Below are positions 16,369 through 25,000 of a DNA stretch of 64,000 nucleotides, piece by piece (the stretch's first letter is position 1; each line of letters starts with the position of its first letter). The notes beneath the pieces are model-generated. The model was not told the DNA's origin. It made no database searches and was given only the letters and a program-made list of their open reading frames with translations. The DNA lies in NCBI RefSeq assembly GCF_002245355.1, contig NZ_NOWF01000007.1, forward strand, positions 186,001 to 250,000. Reading direction: 5' to 3'. Both the position numbers and the translations under genes were made by a program. The stretch is from Paludifilum halophilum (lineage in GTDB: Bacteria > Bacillota > Bacilli > Thermoactinomycetales > DSM-45169).

Positions 16369-17163
16369 TCAAGGTGCTCCGGGATCCGCCTTGGAAAAGG
16401 GATGGATCACATCCAGTCCCCCCGTCACATTGATGATATTCCCCGTGACAAAATCCGAGGCGGGTTCACAAAGGAAACGGATAACCCGGGCCACATCTTC
16501 ACCGCAACCCGGACGGCCGCGGGGGGTTTCTTCATCCCTTTGATTCTGGACTTGGTGAATCCGCTTTTCTTTGTTTTCTCCCACCATATCCCCGGGACAA
16601 ACCATGTTCGCGGTGATCCCGTAGGGGGCTTCCTCTACCGCCAAAGTCTTGGTCAAAGAGACCAGCCCTGTTTTGGCTGAGGCATAGGCGGACCGGTCCG
16701 GCCAGGCGGGAGACTCCATCGCACGGCCAAAACCGAACAAAACGATTCGTCCGCTCTTCTGTCTCCGCATCGCGGGTAATGCCGCATGTACGGCAAACAG
16801 AGCGCTTTTCAGGTTCCCGTCCACCATTTCCTCGATCTGATCCACGTTGTAATCCGCAAATCGCCGCCGCTCCCGAAAAAATGGACCGACAGCGTGAACC
16901 AAGGCATCCAGGCGTCCCCACCGGGCCACAACTTCTCTGACCAACCGGCCCACCTGCTCCCGGTCTTTCAACTCTCCGCCAAATACTTCGGCGCCCTGCC
17001 CCTTTCCTTCCAATTGATTCTTGAGTTGCAAGGCTTTATTTTGATGATTCCGGTAATGGATCGCCAAATTCCATCCCGCTTCAGCGAGCAAGATCGCCGT
17101 CATCCGTCCCAGACCTCCGGAGCTTCCCGTCACCAGGGCAACACGTCCTTGATCGGAATACAT
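16369..17163 (-). CDS. SDR family oxidoreductase
   Basis: 264 aa from the ATG (MYSDQGRVALVTG) behind AAGAGGAGG. A Rossmann fold with the cofactor loop TGSSGGLG, an NNAG-like position reading VHAVG, the YASAK catalytic motif (Y-x3-K) and a C-terminal INVTGG are visible. The catalytic Ser normally about 13 residues before the Tyr is not evident; the segment reads IVLFGFGRAM. This could shift its activity or make it non-catalytic. It is divergent from the PgpA-family gene with about 100 bp between starts. Confidence 0.88.
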   Translation of the reverse strand: MYSDQGRVALVTGSSGGLGRMTAILLAEAGWNLAIHYRNHQNKALQLKNQLEGKGQGAEVFGGELKDREQVGRLVREVVARWGRLDALVHAVGPFFRERRRFADYNVDQIEEMVDGNLKSALFAVHAALPAMRRQKSGRIVLFGFGRAMESPAWPDRSAYASAKTGLVSLTKTLAVEEAPYGITANMVCPGDMVGENKEKRIHQVQNQRDEETPRGRPGCGEDVARVIRFLCEPASDFVTGNIINVTGGLDVIHPFSKADPGAP

Positions 17164-17261
17164 CACAAACCTCCTCTTGATCGTTTTTGCGGACCCCATA
17201 CTCATATTCCCCCGTTGATCGGCCAACAATAAACCCATGTTTTGTCCAGGAGGAATCCATC

Positions 17262-17807
17262 ATGTCATCAAACACGACACAGATTACGGAAGATGCCATT
17301 CACGCTACCACCCTGGCCTGGATGCAGGATCGGGGAGTCGACTTGGACGAAGTGGCCGCACTGGTTCTCTACCTTCAACGGGACTTCTATCCCGACCTCA
17401 CCCCGGAAGAATGCCGCAACCACGTCGATCATGTCCTAACCAAACGGGAAGTGCAAAACGCCATTCTGACCGGTATCCAGTTGGATCGTCTGGCAGAGGA
17501 AAAGAAAATGGACGATCCGCTGCTGGACATGATTCTACGGGATGAAAGCCTTTACGGGATTGACGAAATTCTAGCCACTTCCATCCTCAATGTCTACGGA
17601 AGTATCGGCATGACCAATTATGGATACATCGATCGGGTCAAACCCGGTATTCTCAGCCGGTTGGACAACAAATCGAGCGGAAAGATCCACACCTTCCTCG
17701 ATGATTTGGTGGGGGCCGTTGCCGCCTCTGCAGCCTCCCGCCTCAGCCACAATCGAAAGATGGAACAGGAAAGAGGAGCTGGTCAAACAACGGAAACGGG
17801 TTCCTGA
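17262..17807 (+). CDS. phosphatidylglycerophosphatase A family protein (YutG-like)
   Basis: 181 aa from the ATG (MSSNTTQITED) seven nucleotides after AGGAGGA. The central region (DPLLDMILRDESLYGIDEIL) and the C-terminal FLDDLVGAVAASAASRL carry the acidic and glycine residues typical of soluble YutG/YpjQ proteins of the PgpA family. No membrane helix is evident, as in YutG. The family is assigned to dephosphorylating phosphatidylglycerol phosphate. Its place between YutH-like and YutF-like genes matches B. subtilis gene order, although here it stands on the opposite strand. Confidence 0.8.
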   Translation: MSSNTTQITEDAIHATTLAWMQDRGVDLDEVAALVLYLQRDFYPDLTPEECRNHVDHVLTKREVQNAILTGIQLDRLAEEKKMDDPLLDMILRDESLYGIDEILATSILNVYGSIGMTNYGYIDRVKPGILSRLDNKSSGKIHTFLDDLVGAVAASAASRLSHNRKMEQERGAGQTTETGS

Positions 17808-17833
17808 TTCAACCTTCTCAAAAAGATCCTTCG

Positions 17834-17870
17834 GGCAAAAACCCGGGTCATCGAAACCCGGGTTTTTGCC
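17834..17870. terminator. bidirectional terminator between YutG-like and MBL genes
   Basis: Perfect 15-bp arms (GGCAAAAACCCGGGT and complement) around a 7-base loop. Flanking A- and T-runs inside the arms serve both strands. Confidence 0.85.
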
Positions 17871-17882
17871 GTTGGGCGATTC

Positions 17883-18848
17883 TCATCTTCCGAGATAAAT
17901 CCAATTACCGGCGCGTTTTTCTTTGGCGATCTCCCCCCGCCGGTACATATATTCCAGGTGGGCCAGGGTCTCGGATAAAGCAAACCGCAAATTGTGAACG
18001 GACAGATTCTCGCCGAAGATACGAAAACAGACATCCACTGCGGTGGTCCCGTTTTCCTCCTCCACCCAGTCGCGCATCCGGTCAAGACGCTCCTGGTGAT
18101 GATGCTGCAGCTGTTCGATCCGCTCGCGGTAGGTTTGAAAAACCGGACCGTGGGATGGGAACACTTTTTTCACCGGCAGATCTTTCATTCGCTCCAATGT
18201 ATTCAGATAGGAGCTGAGGGGATCCGGGTCACAACCCGGCCATAAACTGATATTCGGGGTGATTCGGGGTAGAAGGAAATCTCCTCCGATCAGCCATTGC
18301 CGTTCCGGATCGTAAAAACTGAGATGACCGTCGGCATGACCGGGAGTGTGCAGAATCCGATACTCCCGGTTCCCCAGGCGGATCGTCTCTCCCGCCGCAA
18401 TCCAGGTCGGATCAGGAAAAGGTTCGACCCACTTCGTAAACCCTCGCAGATGCCCGGGAATCTTTTCTACCCATTCCGCCGGTAGACCGTGTTCGGAATA
18501 AAAGCGGGCCATCACATCGGGTTGATCGCTGTCTGAACGGAAAAACAGCCGGGCTTGTTCAAAATCCGTGCGGGAAATATAGACCGGAGACCCGGTCCGT
18601 CGCTGAAGCGTTCCCCCTAAGCCGAAGTGATCGGGGTGATAATGGGTAAGAACGATTTTCTCCACTTCGTCCCAGGAAAAGCCGGTTTCCACCGAAACAC
18701 GGTCCCATTCATCCAGATCGTCTTGTACATGGAGACCGGTGTCCACGACTGTATATCCCTTCGAACCTTTGATTAAGTACGCTTTAATGATCTTTAAAGG
18801 AAACGGAAGTGGCAGAGAAACTTCAATCACATCGTCCCAGCGGTTCAT
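17883..18848 (-). CDS. MBL fold metallo-hydrolase
   Basis: 321 aa from the ATG (MNRWDDVIEV) six nucleotides after GAGGAGG. The metallo-beta-lactamase zinc motif THYHPDH is present around residue 70, then a third-ligand HTPGHADGHLS and GGDFLL. A C-terminal winged-helix-like extension (about residues 245-321) follows, as in hydroxyacylglutathione hydrolase-like and LACTB2-like proteins. The substrate is unknown. It is the last gene of the methyltransferase/HAD/MBL series. Confidence 0.9.
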   Translation of the reverse strand: MNRWDDVIEVSLPLPFPLKIIKAYLIKGSKGYTVVDTGLHVQDDLDEWDRVSVETGFSWDEVEKIVLTHYHPDHFGLGGTLQRRTGSPVYISRTDFEQARLFFRSDSDQPDVMARFYSEHGLPAEWVEKIPGHLRGFTKWVEPFPDPTWIAAGETIRLGNREYRILHTPGHADGHLSFYDPERQWLIGGDFLLPRITPNISLWPGCDPDPLSSYLNTLERMKDLPVKKVFPSHGPVFQTYRERIEQLQHHHQERLDRMRDWVEEENGTTAVDVCFRIFGENLSVHNLRFALSETLAHLEYMYRRGEIAKEKRAGNWIYLGR

Positions 18849-18860
18849 CAAAAGCCTCCT

Positions 18861-19628
18861 CTAGATGAAATCCCAATCCTTCAGATCATCAACCGTATGT
18901 GTCGCCTGTATGCTTGAACGGCGACTCTCTTCCGGGGTGGTAACTCCGCTGAACACCAACAACGAATCCACCCCGCCCTTGACGCCGGCCAGGATATCCG
19001 TCGACAGGTTGTCCCCTACGATCAGGGTCTCCGATCGGGACGTACCGAGCCGCTGCAGGGCAAATTCCAAAATGGGAGGTTCCGGTTTACCGATAAAAAC
19101 GGGATCCACACCGGTTGCGGAAGCGATTCCCGTACACAGGGAACCGTTTCCCGGGGTCAACCCCTCTTCTGTGGGCAGAACGAGGTCGCCATTGGTACCG
19201 AAAAAGCGGGCTCCGGCACGAATCGCCAGACAAGCCGTCTTCATCTTCTCATAGTGAAAACCGCGGTCGATCCCTACAATAACCGCATCAGGCCGATCTT
19301 CTCTCCAGTCCAAGCCGGCTTCGTGTAAAGCAGTGATCAGCCCGTTTTCCCCGATCGCGTAGACCGAGGATACTTCCGGGTCCCGCTTCAGATGTTGAGC
19401 TGTCGCGACGGCAGAGGTAACTACCTGCGATCCCTCAGCGGCATAGCCGAAGGTCCTTAATTTTTCCGCCACCTGGTCCGGACGGCGAGAGGAATTATTG
19501 GTGAAAAAAAGATAGGGAATCCCTAATTCCTCTAAACGCCGAACAAACTCCAATCCGGAGGGAATGACTTCCCGTCCCCGGTATAAAGTTCCGTCCAGAT
19601 CGATTAAATATCCTCGATATCGAGTCAT
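18861..19628 (-). CDS. HAD-IIA family sugar/nucleotide phosphatase (YutF/NagD-like)
   Basis: 255 aa. The HAD motif I is DLDGTLYRG, motif II gives FFTNNSSR, motif III the GKPEPP lysine, and motif IV LIVGDNLSTDI. The C2A cap and length match the TIGR01457/YutF group of HAD-superfamily IIA phosphatases. The ATG overlaps the TGA of the upstream methyltransferase gene by 4 nt, indicating translational coupling. In B. subtilis yutF lies between yutG and yutE, consistent with the order here. Confidence 0.92.
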   Translation of the reverse strand: MTRYRGYLIDLDGTLYRGREVIPSGLEFVRRLEELGIPYLFFTNNSSRRPDQVAEKLRTFGYAAEGSQVVTSAVATAQHLKRDPEVSSVYAIGENGLITALHEAGLDWREDRPDAVIVGIDRGFHYEKMKTACLAIRAGARFFGTNGDLVLPTEEGLTPGNGSLCTGIASATGVDPVFIGKPEPPILEFALQRLGTSRSETLIVGDNLSTDILAGVKGGVDSLLVFSGVTTPEESRRSSIQATHTVDDLKDWDFI

Positions 19629-20359
19629 TGGGGAATCCTCCCCACAAAGATCATCCGGGGACTCTCCGCTCTGGAATAACGATGGCCTTCAAAATCCCCC
19701 TTGACTTGATCCACCGCCAGTCCGACCGAGTCCATCATCGCCTCCATCCGTTCGCGATCATACATTTTCACCCGTTCCTGATAGCGGCGTTCCCCCCGTT
19801 CATCCGTCACGAGAATCGTCTTACGGACGAATTCTCCGTCAATCCAGCGTTTCTCCCGAATCCGTGTTCCATCGACCTCCCGTTCACTCTCCGGAACCAG
19901 ACTTCGCTCGACGGACTCCCGATTCAAAAAGTCCACTAAAAAGCGGCCTCCCGGCTTTAGAACCCGGGCCAGCTCCGACAGGACTTTCCGGTTGTCTTCG
20001 TCTTCCGCAAAATAACCGAAGGAAGTGAACAGATTCACCACGGCGTCGAAGGCGTTTGGATCGAAGGGAAGAGACCGCATATCCCCCCGGAGATAACGGA
20101 TGTCCATCCCGCGGGACATTTCTTCGGCCCTCTTCAATAAAACGTCGGATAAGTCGATCCCGGTCACCCGGAACCCCATCTTTTGCAAAGGAATCGAATG
20201 GCGTCCGGTACCGCAACACAAATCCAGCACTTCTTCACCCGGTTGCAAATCGAGCCAACGGGCGACGGCATTCATCTCGCGATCCGCATGAACACGGTCA
20301 CGGTGCCGATAAACCAATAAGTAATCCTCTCCGAAGCTTTCTTCATACCAGGAAGCCAT
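19625..20359 (-). CDS. class I SAM-dependent methyltransferase
   Basis: 244 aa. The Rossmann-type SAM motif I is VLDLCCGTGRHS, followed by VTGIDLSDVLL (motif II) and LPFDPNAFDAVVNLFTSFGY (motif III/IV region). The C-terminal half forms a small beta-rich insert common to YodH/YcgJ-like methyltransferases. The methyl acceptor is unknown. It begins the three-gene series ending with the MBL hydrolase, and a terminator-like hairpin separates it from the cyclodeaminase gene upstream. Confidence 0.9.
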   Translation of the reverse strand: MASWYEESFGEDYLLVYRHRDRVHADREMNAVARWLDLQPGEEVLDLCCGTGRHSIPLQKMGFRVTGIDLSDVLLKRAEEMSRGMDIRYLRGDMRSLPFDPNAFDAVVNLFTSFGYFAEDEDNRKVLSELARVLKPGGRFLVDFLNRESVERSLVPESEREVDGTRIREKRWIDGEFVRKTILVTDERGERRYQERVKMYDRERMEAMMDSVGLAVDQVKGDFEGHRYSRAESPRMIFVGRIPQ

Positions 20360-20411
20360 GCCCTTTTCCTCCTACATCCTTTGTTGCCGCACAAATTCCA
20401 TTGTATCACAG

Positions 20412-20440
20412 AAAAAGAACGACACCGGGGCGTGCCGTTC
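20412..20440 (-). terminator. terminator between cyclodeaminase-like and methyltransferase genes
   Basis: Minus strand: GAACGGCAC pairs with GTGTCGTTC (one mismatch), followed by TTTTT. It may end the YutE-like/cyclodeaminase transcript or attenuate read-through. Confidence 0.6.
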
Positions 20441-20450
20441 GCTGTCCGGG

Positions 20451-21020
20451 TCATTCCCCCCGGGACTGCACTTCCCTCAGGGCTTCCGCGACCTGGCAGT
20501 CCCAGCGGCGCAGCTTTTCTTCCCAATCCCGACCCAGCCGAGGCGGCCAACCGAAGAAGGATTCATTAAAACAAACAATGTGATAGGAACCGGCGAATAC
20601 CGTCCGCAGTTGGAGAAAAGCGACCCATGTATCGCTGATTTTCGGACCGGGAATTCTGAGGTACGACTGGATCAAGTCCATCATCTCTTCCCCCAGTTGG
20701 TAGAGGCGCTGGACCGGGACCAACCACTCTTCGTCCCCTCCTTCTCCCTTTCCATGGATCATCGCCTCTACGGCTCGGATATCCTTATCAATCAAGGATA
20801 TCCCTTCTTGCCGCCATTGCCGGACCCGATGAAGATCCTGCAAAGGATCGCGGTCCAAATCCCGACGTCGCTCATCGGCCAACTCTGACAGCGTCATCTC
20901 CAGAAGAGAACAAGCCATAGAGAAGGAGACCGCCAGACTACTTCCCGCTGCGGGGCTGGGTATCTTTCGCAGTCCCATCCGGTCGATGAATTCCTCCACA
21001 CTCAGCGAAGTGAAATTCAC
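20451..21020 (-). CDS. cyclodeaminase/cyclohydrolase (FTCD_C) family protein
   Basis: 189 aa, starting at GTG whose GTGA overlaps the YutE-like stop codon. The N-terminus (SLSVEEFIDRMG, then PSPAAGSSLAVSFSMACSLLEM) is the helical signature of the formiminotransferase-cyclodeaminase C-terminal fold, where the PxPGGG-like loop binds folate. Here that loop reads PSPAAGS. Stand-alone members often have unknown substrates. Neither folate-pathway nor histidine-degradation genes are adjacent. Confidence 0.82.
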   Translation of the reverse strand: MNFTSLSVEEFIDRMGLRKIPSPAAGSSLAVSFSMACSLLEMTLSELADERRRDLDRDPLQDLHRVRQWRQEGISLIDKDIRAVEAMIHGKGEGGDEEWLVPVQRLYQLGEEMMDLIQSYLRIPGPKISDTWVAFLQLRTVFAGSYHIVCFNESFFGWPPRLGRDWEEKLRRWDCQVAEALREVQSRGE

Positions 21021-21478
21021 CGCGACCCCTCTTTCCGTTTCGGGTAAGCCGGACCCAGTTCCCGGGTCAAGTAATCCCTCACCCAGTCGGTATAAGCGGT
21101 GAAAACACCGATATCCTTCAGATGGCTCGCCAATTCCTCATGATCCACCTCGTGATACCGGCGAACCAAACGGTCTCTGAGTCGGACCCACTCCTTGAGC
21201 CGCCCGGTTCCGTCGGAAGGAACCACTTGTTCGTCTTCCAATATATCGATGATATCGAGGTAACCCCCGGGATCCCGCATGATAAACCCGTCAATCATCA
21301 CACTCCCCACATCGATCACACACTCCACAGCGATATGTACCGCCCGGGAAGCCGCGAAGAAAGAAACCAGACCCGGTTTTTGTGTCAGATCTTCCAATGT
21401 CTCCTGCATCACCCGAATACACTGTTCCAAATAATCGAGTTGAATCTCGATCCGTTCTGTATCCACGTCATAAATCAT
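21017..21478 (-). CDS. DUF86/HepT-like protein (YutE)
   Basis: 153 aa, ATG behind AAGGAGG. All-helical and similar in plan to DUF86 HepT RNases, whose active motif is R-x4-H-x-Y. In this protein the corresponding segment RDRLVRRY has Arg in place of His, so RNase activity is doubtful. No MNT nucleotidyltransferase antitoxin gene is adjacent, as would be expected for a HepT/MNT toxin pair. It matches B. subtilis YutE in context. The cyclodeaminase-like gene follows with a 4-nt overlap. Confidence 0.82.
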   Translation of the reverse strand: MIYDVDTERIEIQLDYLEQCIRVMQETLEDLTQKPGLVSFFAASRAVHIAVECVIDVGSVMIDGFIMRDPGGYLDIIDILEDEQVVPSDGTGRLKEWVRLRDRLVRRYHEVDHEELASHLKDIGVFTAYTDWVRDYLTRELGPAYPKRKEGSR

Positions 21479-21609
21479 ACGGACGACCTCCTTCGCTCTC
21501 CTCCTTATACCTTACCATATCCGTTCCTGTTCACTGTGTACCTTTCGCATATTTTTCAACGCAATCCACACAATGAAAAAGACAGACCACCGAGAAAGGA
21601 AGAAGCCGA

Positions 21610-21837
21610 ATGCAATTGACGACCAAGGACCTGAACTATATCAAAGACGAGCTTTCCTGGGAGCTTTTAGCATTCAAGAAATGCCACCATTATGCCCAAG
21701 AGTGCCAGGATCCCCAAATCAAGCAGAAAATCGATGAAATCGGCCGTATCCACCAGAACCATTATGAACAACTCCTGAACCAACTCAACACCGCTGCCGG
21801 AGTCACCGGCGGCACCGGAACCACCATGACCCAATAA
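21610..21837 (+). CDS. small spore coat protein, CotF-like
   Basis: 75 aa, ATG about 10 nt after GAGAAAGG. Predicted helical hairpin with LTTKDLNYIKDELSWELLAFKKCHHYA, a pattern seen in small coat-associated proteins of spore formers (ferritin-like helix pair). It ends in a glycine/threonine-rich tail. The next gene, also CotF-like, starts 15 nt downstream. Confidence 0.75.
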   Translation: MQLTTKDLNYIKDELSWELLAFKKCHHYAQECQDPQIKQKIDEIGRIHQNHYEQLLNQLNTAAGVTGGTGTTMTQ

Positions 21838-21852
21838 AGGAGGACCAGCGAC

Positions 21853-22191
21853 ATGGAACAACAGCCAACCGGCCAACAAGACCAGCAAACCCAATCCGGC
21901 CTGCCTCAGGTCAAAGGACCGGAGATGAACGACCGGGACCGCATCAACGACATGTTGGCCACGGAAAAATATTTAACGACCGCTTATAATGTAGCGGTGA
22001 ACGAAGCAAGCTCACAACAGCTGTACCAGACTCAGATGAATTTTCTAACCGAACTGCACCAATGCCAGCGGGATCTTTTCACTCTGATGCAGCAAAAGGG
22101 CTGGTATAAAACGGACCCCGCCAATCCGCAGTTTACAGCGCAAGCGGCCCAAAAATTCAGCAACTACCGCACCCAGTTTCCCTACTCTTAA
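21853..22191 (+). CDS. spore coat protein, CotF family
   Basis: 112 aa, ATG behind AAAGGAGG. A Q/T/P-rich N-terminal tail (residues 1-30) precedes the CotF domain: DRDRINDMLATEKYLTTAYN, then QTQMNFLTELHQCQRDLFTLMQQKGWY. The family forms part of the inner or outer spore coat. It forms an operon with the smaller CotF-like gene and ends at a clear terminator. Confidence 0.88.
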   Translation: MEQQPTGQQDQQTQSGLPQVKGPEMNDRDRINDMLATEKYLTTAYNVAVNEASSQQLYQTQMNFLTELHQCQRDLFTLMQQKGWYKTDPANPQFTAQAAQKFSNYRTQFPYS

Positions 22192-22203
22192 AAAGGAAAC
22201 GAA

Positions 22204-22235
22204 ACCGGTCTCCGGGAAAGGGGCCGGTCTTTTTT
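22204..22235 (+). terminator. terminator of the CotF-like operon
   Basis: ACCGGTCTCC pairs with GGGGCCGGT (two wobble pairs) and CTTTTTT follows. Confidence 0.8.
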
Positions 22236-22668
22236 ATGGAAAAGGACAACCCTTCTCACCTCTTCCATTTCTTCCAATTTCGCTGGACGGATCTTCAGGT
22301 TTATTTCAACTTCTCCTTTAAAATAATTTCGTTAATCATAACACAGAGGAAATCCCATAAATTCTTTTTTTAAATACACAGTTTTAAAATTCATTTGAAT
22401 AAAACACGTTTTCTATCAAAAATTCATCCATATGCGGTCGAAGCGGAACATATCCTTCTCTCAGTATATAAATATAAATCTATAATAAATAAAAAATATA
22501 TATAGAATAATCCCCCTCTCATTTCCAGACGCCGTGAAACAATCACGGGATTGATTACGTTGGTTCTTTGGGACAGTATTTGCAGAATAAAAAGCGGTTT
22601 TTTCCCCGCCGAGGGGAGAAAACACTTTTTTCCGCTTCAAGGATTCCGCCGGAAGGGGGTACCGGATT
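22236..22668. other. AT-rich intergenic region upstream of the acyltransferase gene
   Basis: No gene seen. The middle (22310-22510) is very AT-rich. At 22588-22642 an imperfect hairpin has arms AAGCGG/CCGCTT outside and a T-run/CCCC pairing with GGGG/A-run inside. It lies just upstream of the acyltransferase ribosome binding site and could act in the 5' leader. No known riboswitch class was recognised. Confidence 0.45.
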
Positions 22669-23745
22669 ATGAGTACCGAACAAAAGGCACCGAAAACAGA
22701 GGTTGAAAAGCAACGGGACTATTTTTTTGACAATGTGAAATTCCTTTTAATCGCCCTCGTCGTTCTCGGACACGCCTACCGTCCGCTCATCGATGAGAGT
22801 CCGGTCATTAAAGCGGTCTATCTGGCGATCTATTCCTTTCACATGCCCCTGTTCATCCTGATTTCCGGTTACTTCGCCAAAAATTACTGGAAAGAAGGGC
22901 AAACTCGAAAAGTAATCGCCACCATCCTGATTCCTTATTTCATCTTTGAAATTCTGTATTCATTGTTTGATCATTTCGCCTATCAAACCGATGCGGTAGA
23001 CATCTCCATTCTGGAACCGTACTGGATTATGTGGTTCCTGTTCAGTCTGTTCTTGTGGCGTTTGATTCTTCCTTATTTTATCAATCTGAAGTACCCGCTG
23101 GCGACCGCCTTCCTTCTCGCCATTCTGATCGGGTATATCGACGACGCCGACAAATACCTGAGCTTTTCGAGAACCGTCGCGTTTTTTCCTTTTTTCCTGG
23201 CGGGCTTCTACTTACAAAAACATCATATCGAAAAACTTTTCACCAAGGGAATCCGCACCCTTTCCTGGATCGGAATCCTCTCATCAGTCGGGCTGATGTA
23301 TTATCTGGAATTTCACTCCTCCCTGAACCTCGATCTGCGCCGATGGATGTATTTCGTCTTTCCCTACGAGGATGTGGGTCACCCGGAATGGTACGCGGGA
23401 ATCTATCGAATCGCGCTGATCGCTCTTGCGGCTGTGATGATCATCTTCTTCCTGAGCATTGTTCCGAGATCCAAAACCTTCTTCAGCGAATGGGGAAGCC
23501 GGTCTCTCTATGTTTACCTTTTGCACGGTTTCTTCATCAAAACCTATGATGCCCTCGACCTGGATGACAAGATGCCCGGTCCTTTTCTCTACATTTCTGC
23601 CACGCTGGCAGCCATCGGGTTGACGATTTTCCTCTCATCCCGATTTGTACAAAGGATCACCCATCCATTGCTCCAACCCAAAGTTCAGTGGCTTTTTCAA
23701 AAAAAAGAGCCGCAAAAGAAAAACCTGAATAGGGCGGTTTATTGA
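22669..23745 (+). CDS. acyltransferase family 3 membrane protein
   Basis: 358 aa with about ten hydrophobic segments, ATG behind GGAAGGGGG. The N-terminal catalytic block YFFDNVKFLLIALVVLGHAY, with the VxGH histidine, and the SFHMPLFILISGYF segment identify the Acyl_transf_3 family. Within it, the protein resembles fucose 4-O-acetylase-like members. It probably O-acylates a cell-surface glycan. It stands alone between terminators. Confidence 0.9.
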   Translation: MSTEQKAPKTEVEKQRDYFFDNVKFLLIALVVLGHAYRPLIDESPVIKAVYLAIYSFHMPLFILISGYFAKNYWKEGQTRKVIATILIPYFIFEILYSLFDHFAYQTDAVDISILEPYWIMWFLFSLFLWRLILPYFINLKYPLATAFLLAILIGYIDDADKYLSFSRTVAFFPFFLAGFYLQKHHIEKLFTKGIRTLSWIGILSSVGLMYYLEFHSSLNLDLRRWMYFVFPYEDVGHPEWYAGIYRIALIALAAVMIIFFLSIVPRSKTFFSEWGSRSLYVYLLHGFFIKTYDALDLDDKMPGPFLYISATLAAIGLTIFLSSRFVQRITHPLLQPKVQWLFQKKEPQKKNLNRAVY

Positions 23746-23758
23746 AGGACCGAATAAG

Positions 23759-23785
23759 CGACCCCCGAAAGGGGTCGTTTTTTTT
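23759..23785 (+). terminator. terminator of the acyltransferase gene
   Basis: CGACCCC and GGGGTCG form a perfect stem around a CGAAA-type loop, followed by eight T residues. Confidence 0.92.
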
Positions 23786-23926
23786 GAAACATAACATCGT
23801 ATAAAAAGATTTTCCGTCAAGGGAGCACTTTGTTTGTCATCGGGTGACATCCTTTGTCGCTCGGGAAGGATTCCGCGCGGACCTCCCGAAAAATGTGATA
23901 AATAACAAATTCGGGGAGGTATTGTC

Positions 23927-24568
23927 ATGTCTAAACAAGCCCGTATTTCCACGCGGGAGGCCGCCCAACGCCTTCACGTTCACGCACGAACCGTCCGAAA
24001 ATGGATCGATTCTTTTGAAGAATACATCTCTCCGGAAGTGAACGACCGCGGACATTATATGCTGACGGAGGATGGTTTCCTCCGGTTGAAGGATATCCAA
24101 CAACGGCTTCAAGAAACGGGAAAATCAATGCGCCAAATCCGCCAGGACCTGGTGAAGGAGGGAAGATGGGAGATTGAACGTTTGTCTGAGCGCCCTCCTG
24201 TTGAAGAGGAGGCCCCGGTTGTTCCTTTCGGCAGGGAATATCCGATGCACCGCGTGGTGGGAAGCCTGGATGAAATCGGGGAAATGCTGGAGACGGTCTT
24301 TACACGGCTGGATCAGCTGGAGGACCATGTCTTTACGATGTTTGACATGATGGAGGAAATGGAGAAAAGAATGGCCGCCACCAGTCAAAATACCCTGCCC
24401 GCCGCTTCTGTGCAAAAGATGATGGATGAAATCGGAAAAAAGCAGGACCAACTCAAGGTGGAGCTGCGGAATGCCACTTTCTCTCACCGTTTGGCTTCGG
24501 CCGCAGAAGAGCCCAGTCCCTATATCCCCCGAAGGCAGAAGCGGACCCGATTTTTAGGGATCTTTTAG
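23927..24568 (+). CDS. MerR-type helix-turn-helix protein with coiled coil, RacA-like
   Basis: 213 aa, ATG behind GGGGAGG. Residues 5-65 form a MerR-type winged helix-turn-helix (ISTREAAQRLHVHARTVRKW). A long, charged coiled coil spans about residues 100-180 (LDEIGEMLETVFTRLDQLEDH and following heptads), and the basic C-terminal end reads RRQKRTRFLGIF. This plan resembles RacA, which anchors chromosomal origins at the cell pole in sporulating Bacillus. Sequence-level homology to RacA cannot be judged by eye, so a generic MerR-like regulator is the alternative. Confidence 0.7.
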   Translation: MSKQARISTREAAQRLHVHARTVRKWIDSFEEYISPEVNDRGHYMLTEDGFLRLKDIQQRLQETGKSMRQIRQDLVKEGRWEIERLSERPPVEEEAPVVPFGREYPMHRVVGSLDEIGEMLETVFTRLDQLEDHVFTMFDMMEEMEKRMAATSQNTLPAASVQKMMDEIGKKQDQLKVELRNATFSHRLASAAEEPSPYIPRRQKRTRFLGIF

Positions 24569-24666
24569 GGAATCCGCCCTTTTTCAATCAACCACCTTTC
24601 CATTTCAATGGCGGGAGGTTCACTGTATAATGGGATGGACAATCCATTAAAGGAGTTATCTGCGGT

Positions 24667-24939
24667 ATGTCTCACGAAGACCTTATGTTCCTCTACGATG
24701 ACGTGGAAGAAACAAAAACCCGCTTTGTCAGTTTTGTCGGGGAAACCAACCGTTTCGACCTGGGAATCACTACGACAGAGCGCTTTTACGGAAAGCTGTT
24801 GGTCTTTAACATTCAATCCAACCGATTCGCTCTCATCGGAGAGGACGACCTGGAGGAACCCGGGTATTTAGAACACATCTACCAGATTAACGAGGATGAG
24901 GCGGCAGAACTGAAGACATTTCTCGAAACCCTTTTGTAA
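24667..24939 (+). CDS. DUF3055 family protein
   Basis: 90 aa, ATG behind AAAGGAG at longer spacing. The sequence (FLYDDVEETKTRFVSFVGE, FDLGITTTERFYGKLLVF, then LEEPGYLEHIYQI) matches the small DUF3055/SAV0927-like family of Bacillota. Function is unknown. It is followed closely by another small conserved gene. Confidence 0.88.
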   Translation: MSHEDLMFLYDDVEETKTRFVSFVGETNRFDLGITTTERFYGKLLVFNIQSNRFALIGEDDLEEPGYLEHIYQINEDEAAELKTFLETLL

Positions 24940-25000
24940 AAACCGTCCGCTGTATAGGGAACACCTATCCGTCACAGGTTATCGGATGAGGTGGTTCATT

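Noticed and set aside
21017..21478. HepT/MNT toxin-antitoxin system
   Set aside because: The HepT His is missing and there is no MNT nucleotidyltransferase gene beside it.
22588..22642. Riboswitch upstream of the acyltransferase gene
   Set aside because: The hairpin is imperfect and no conserved aptamer elements of known classes could be seen.
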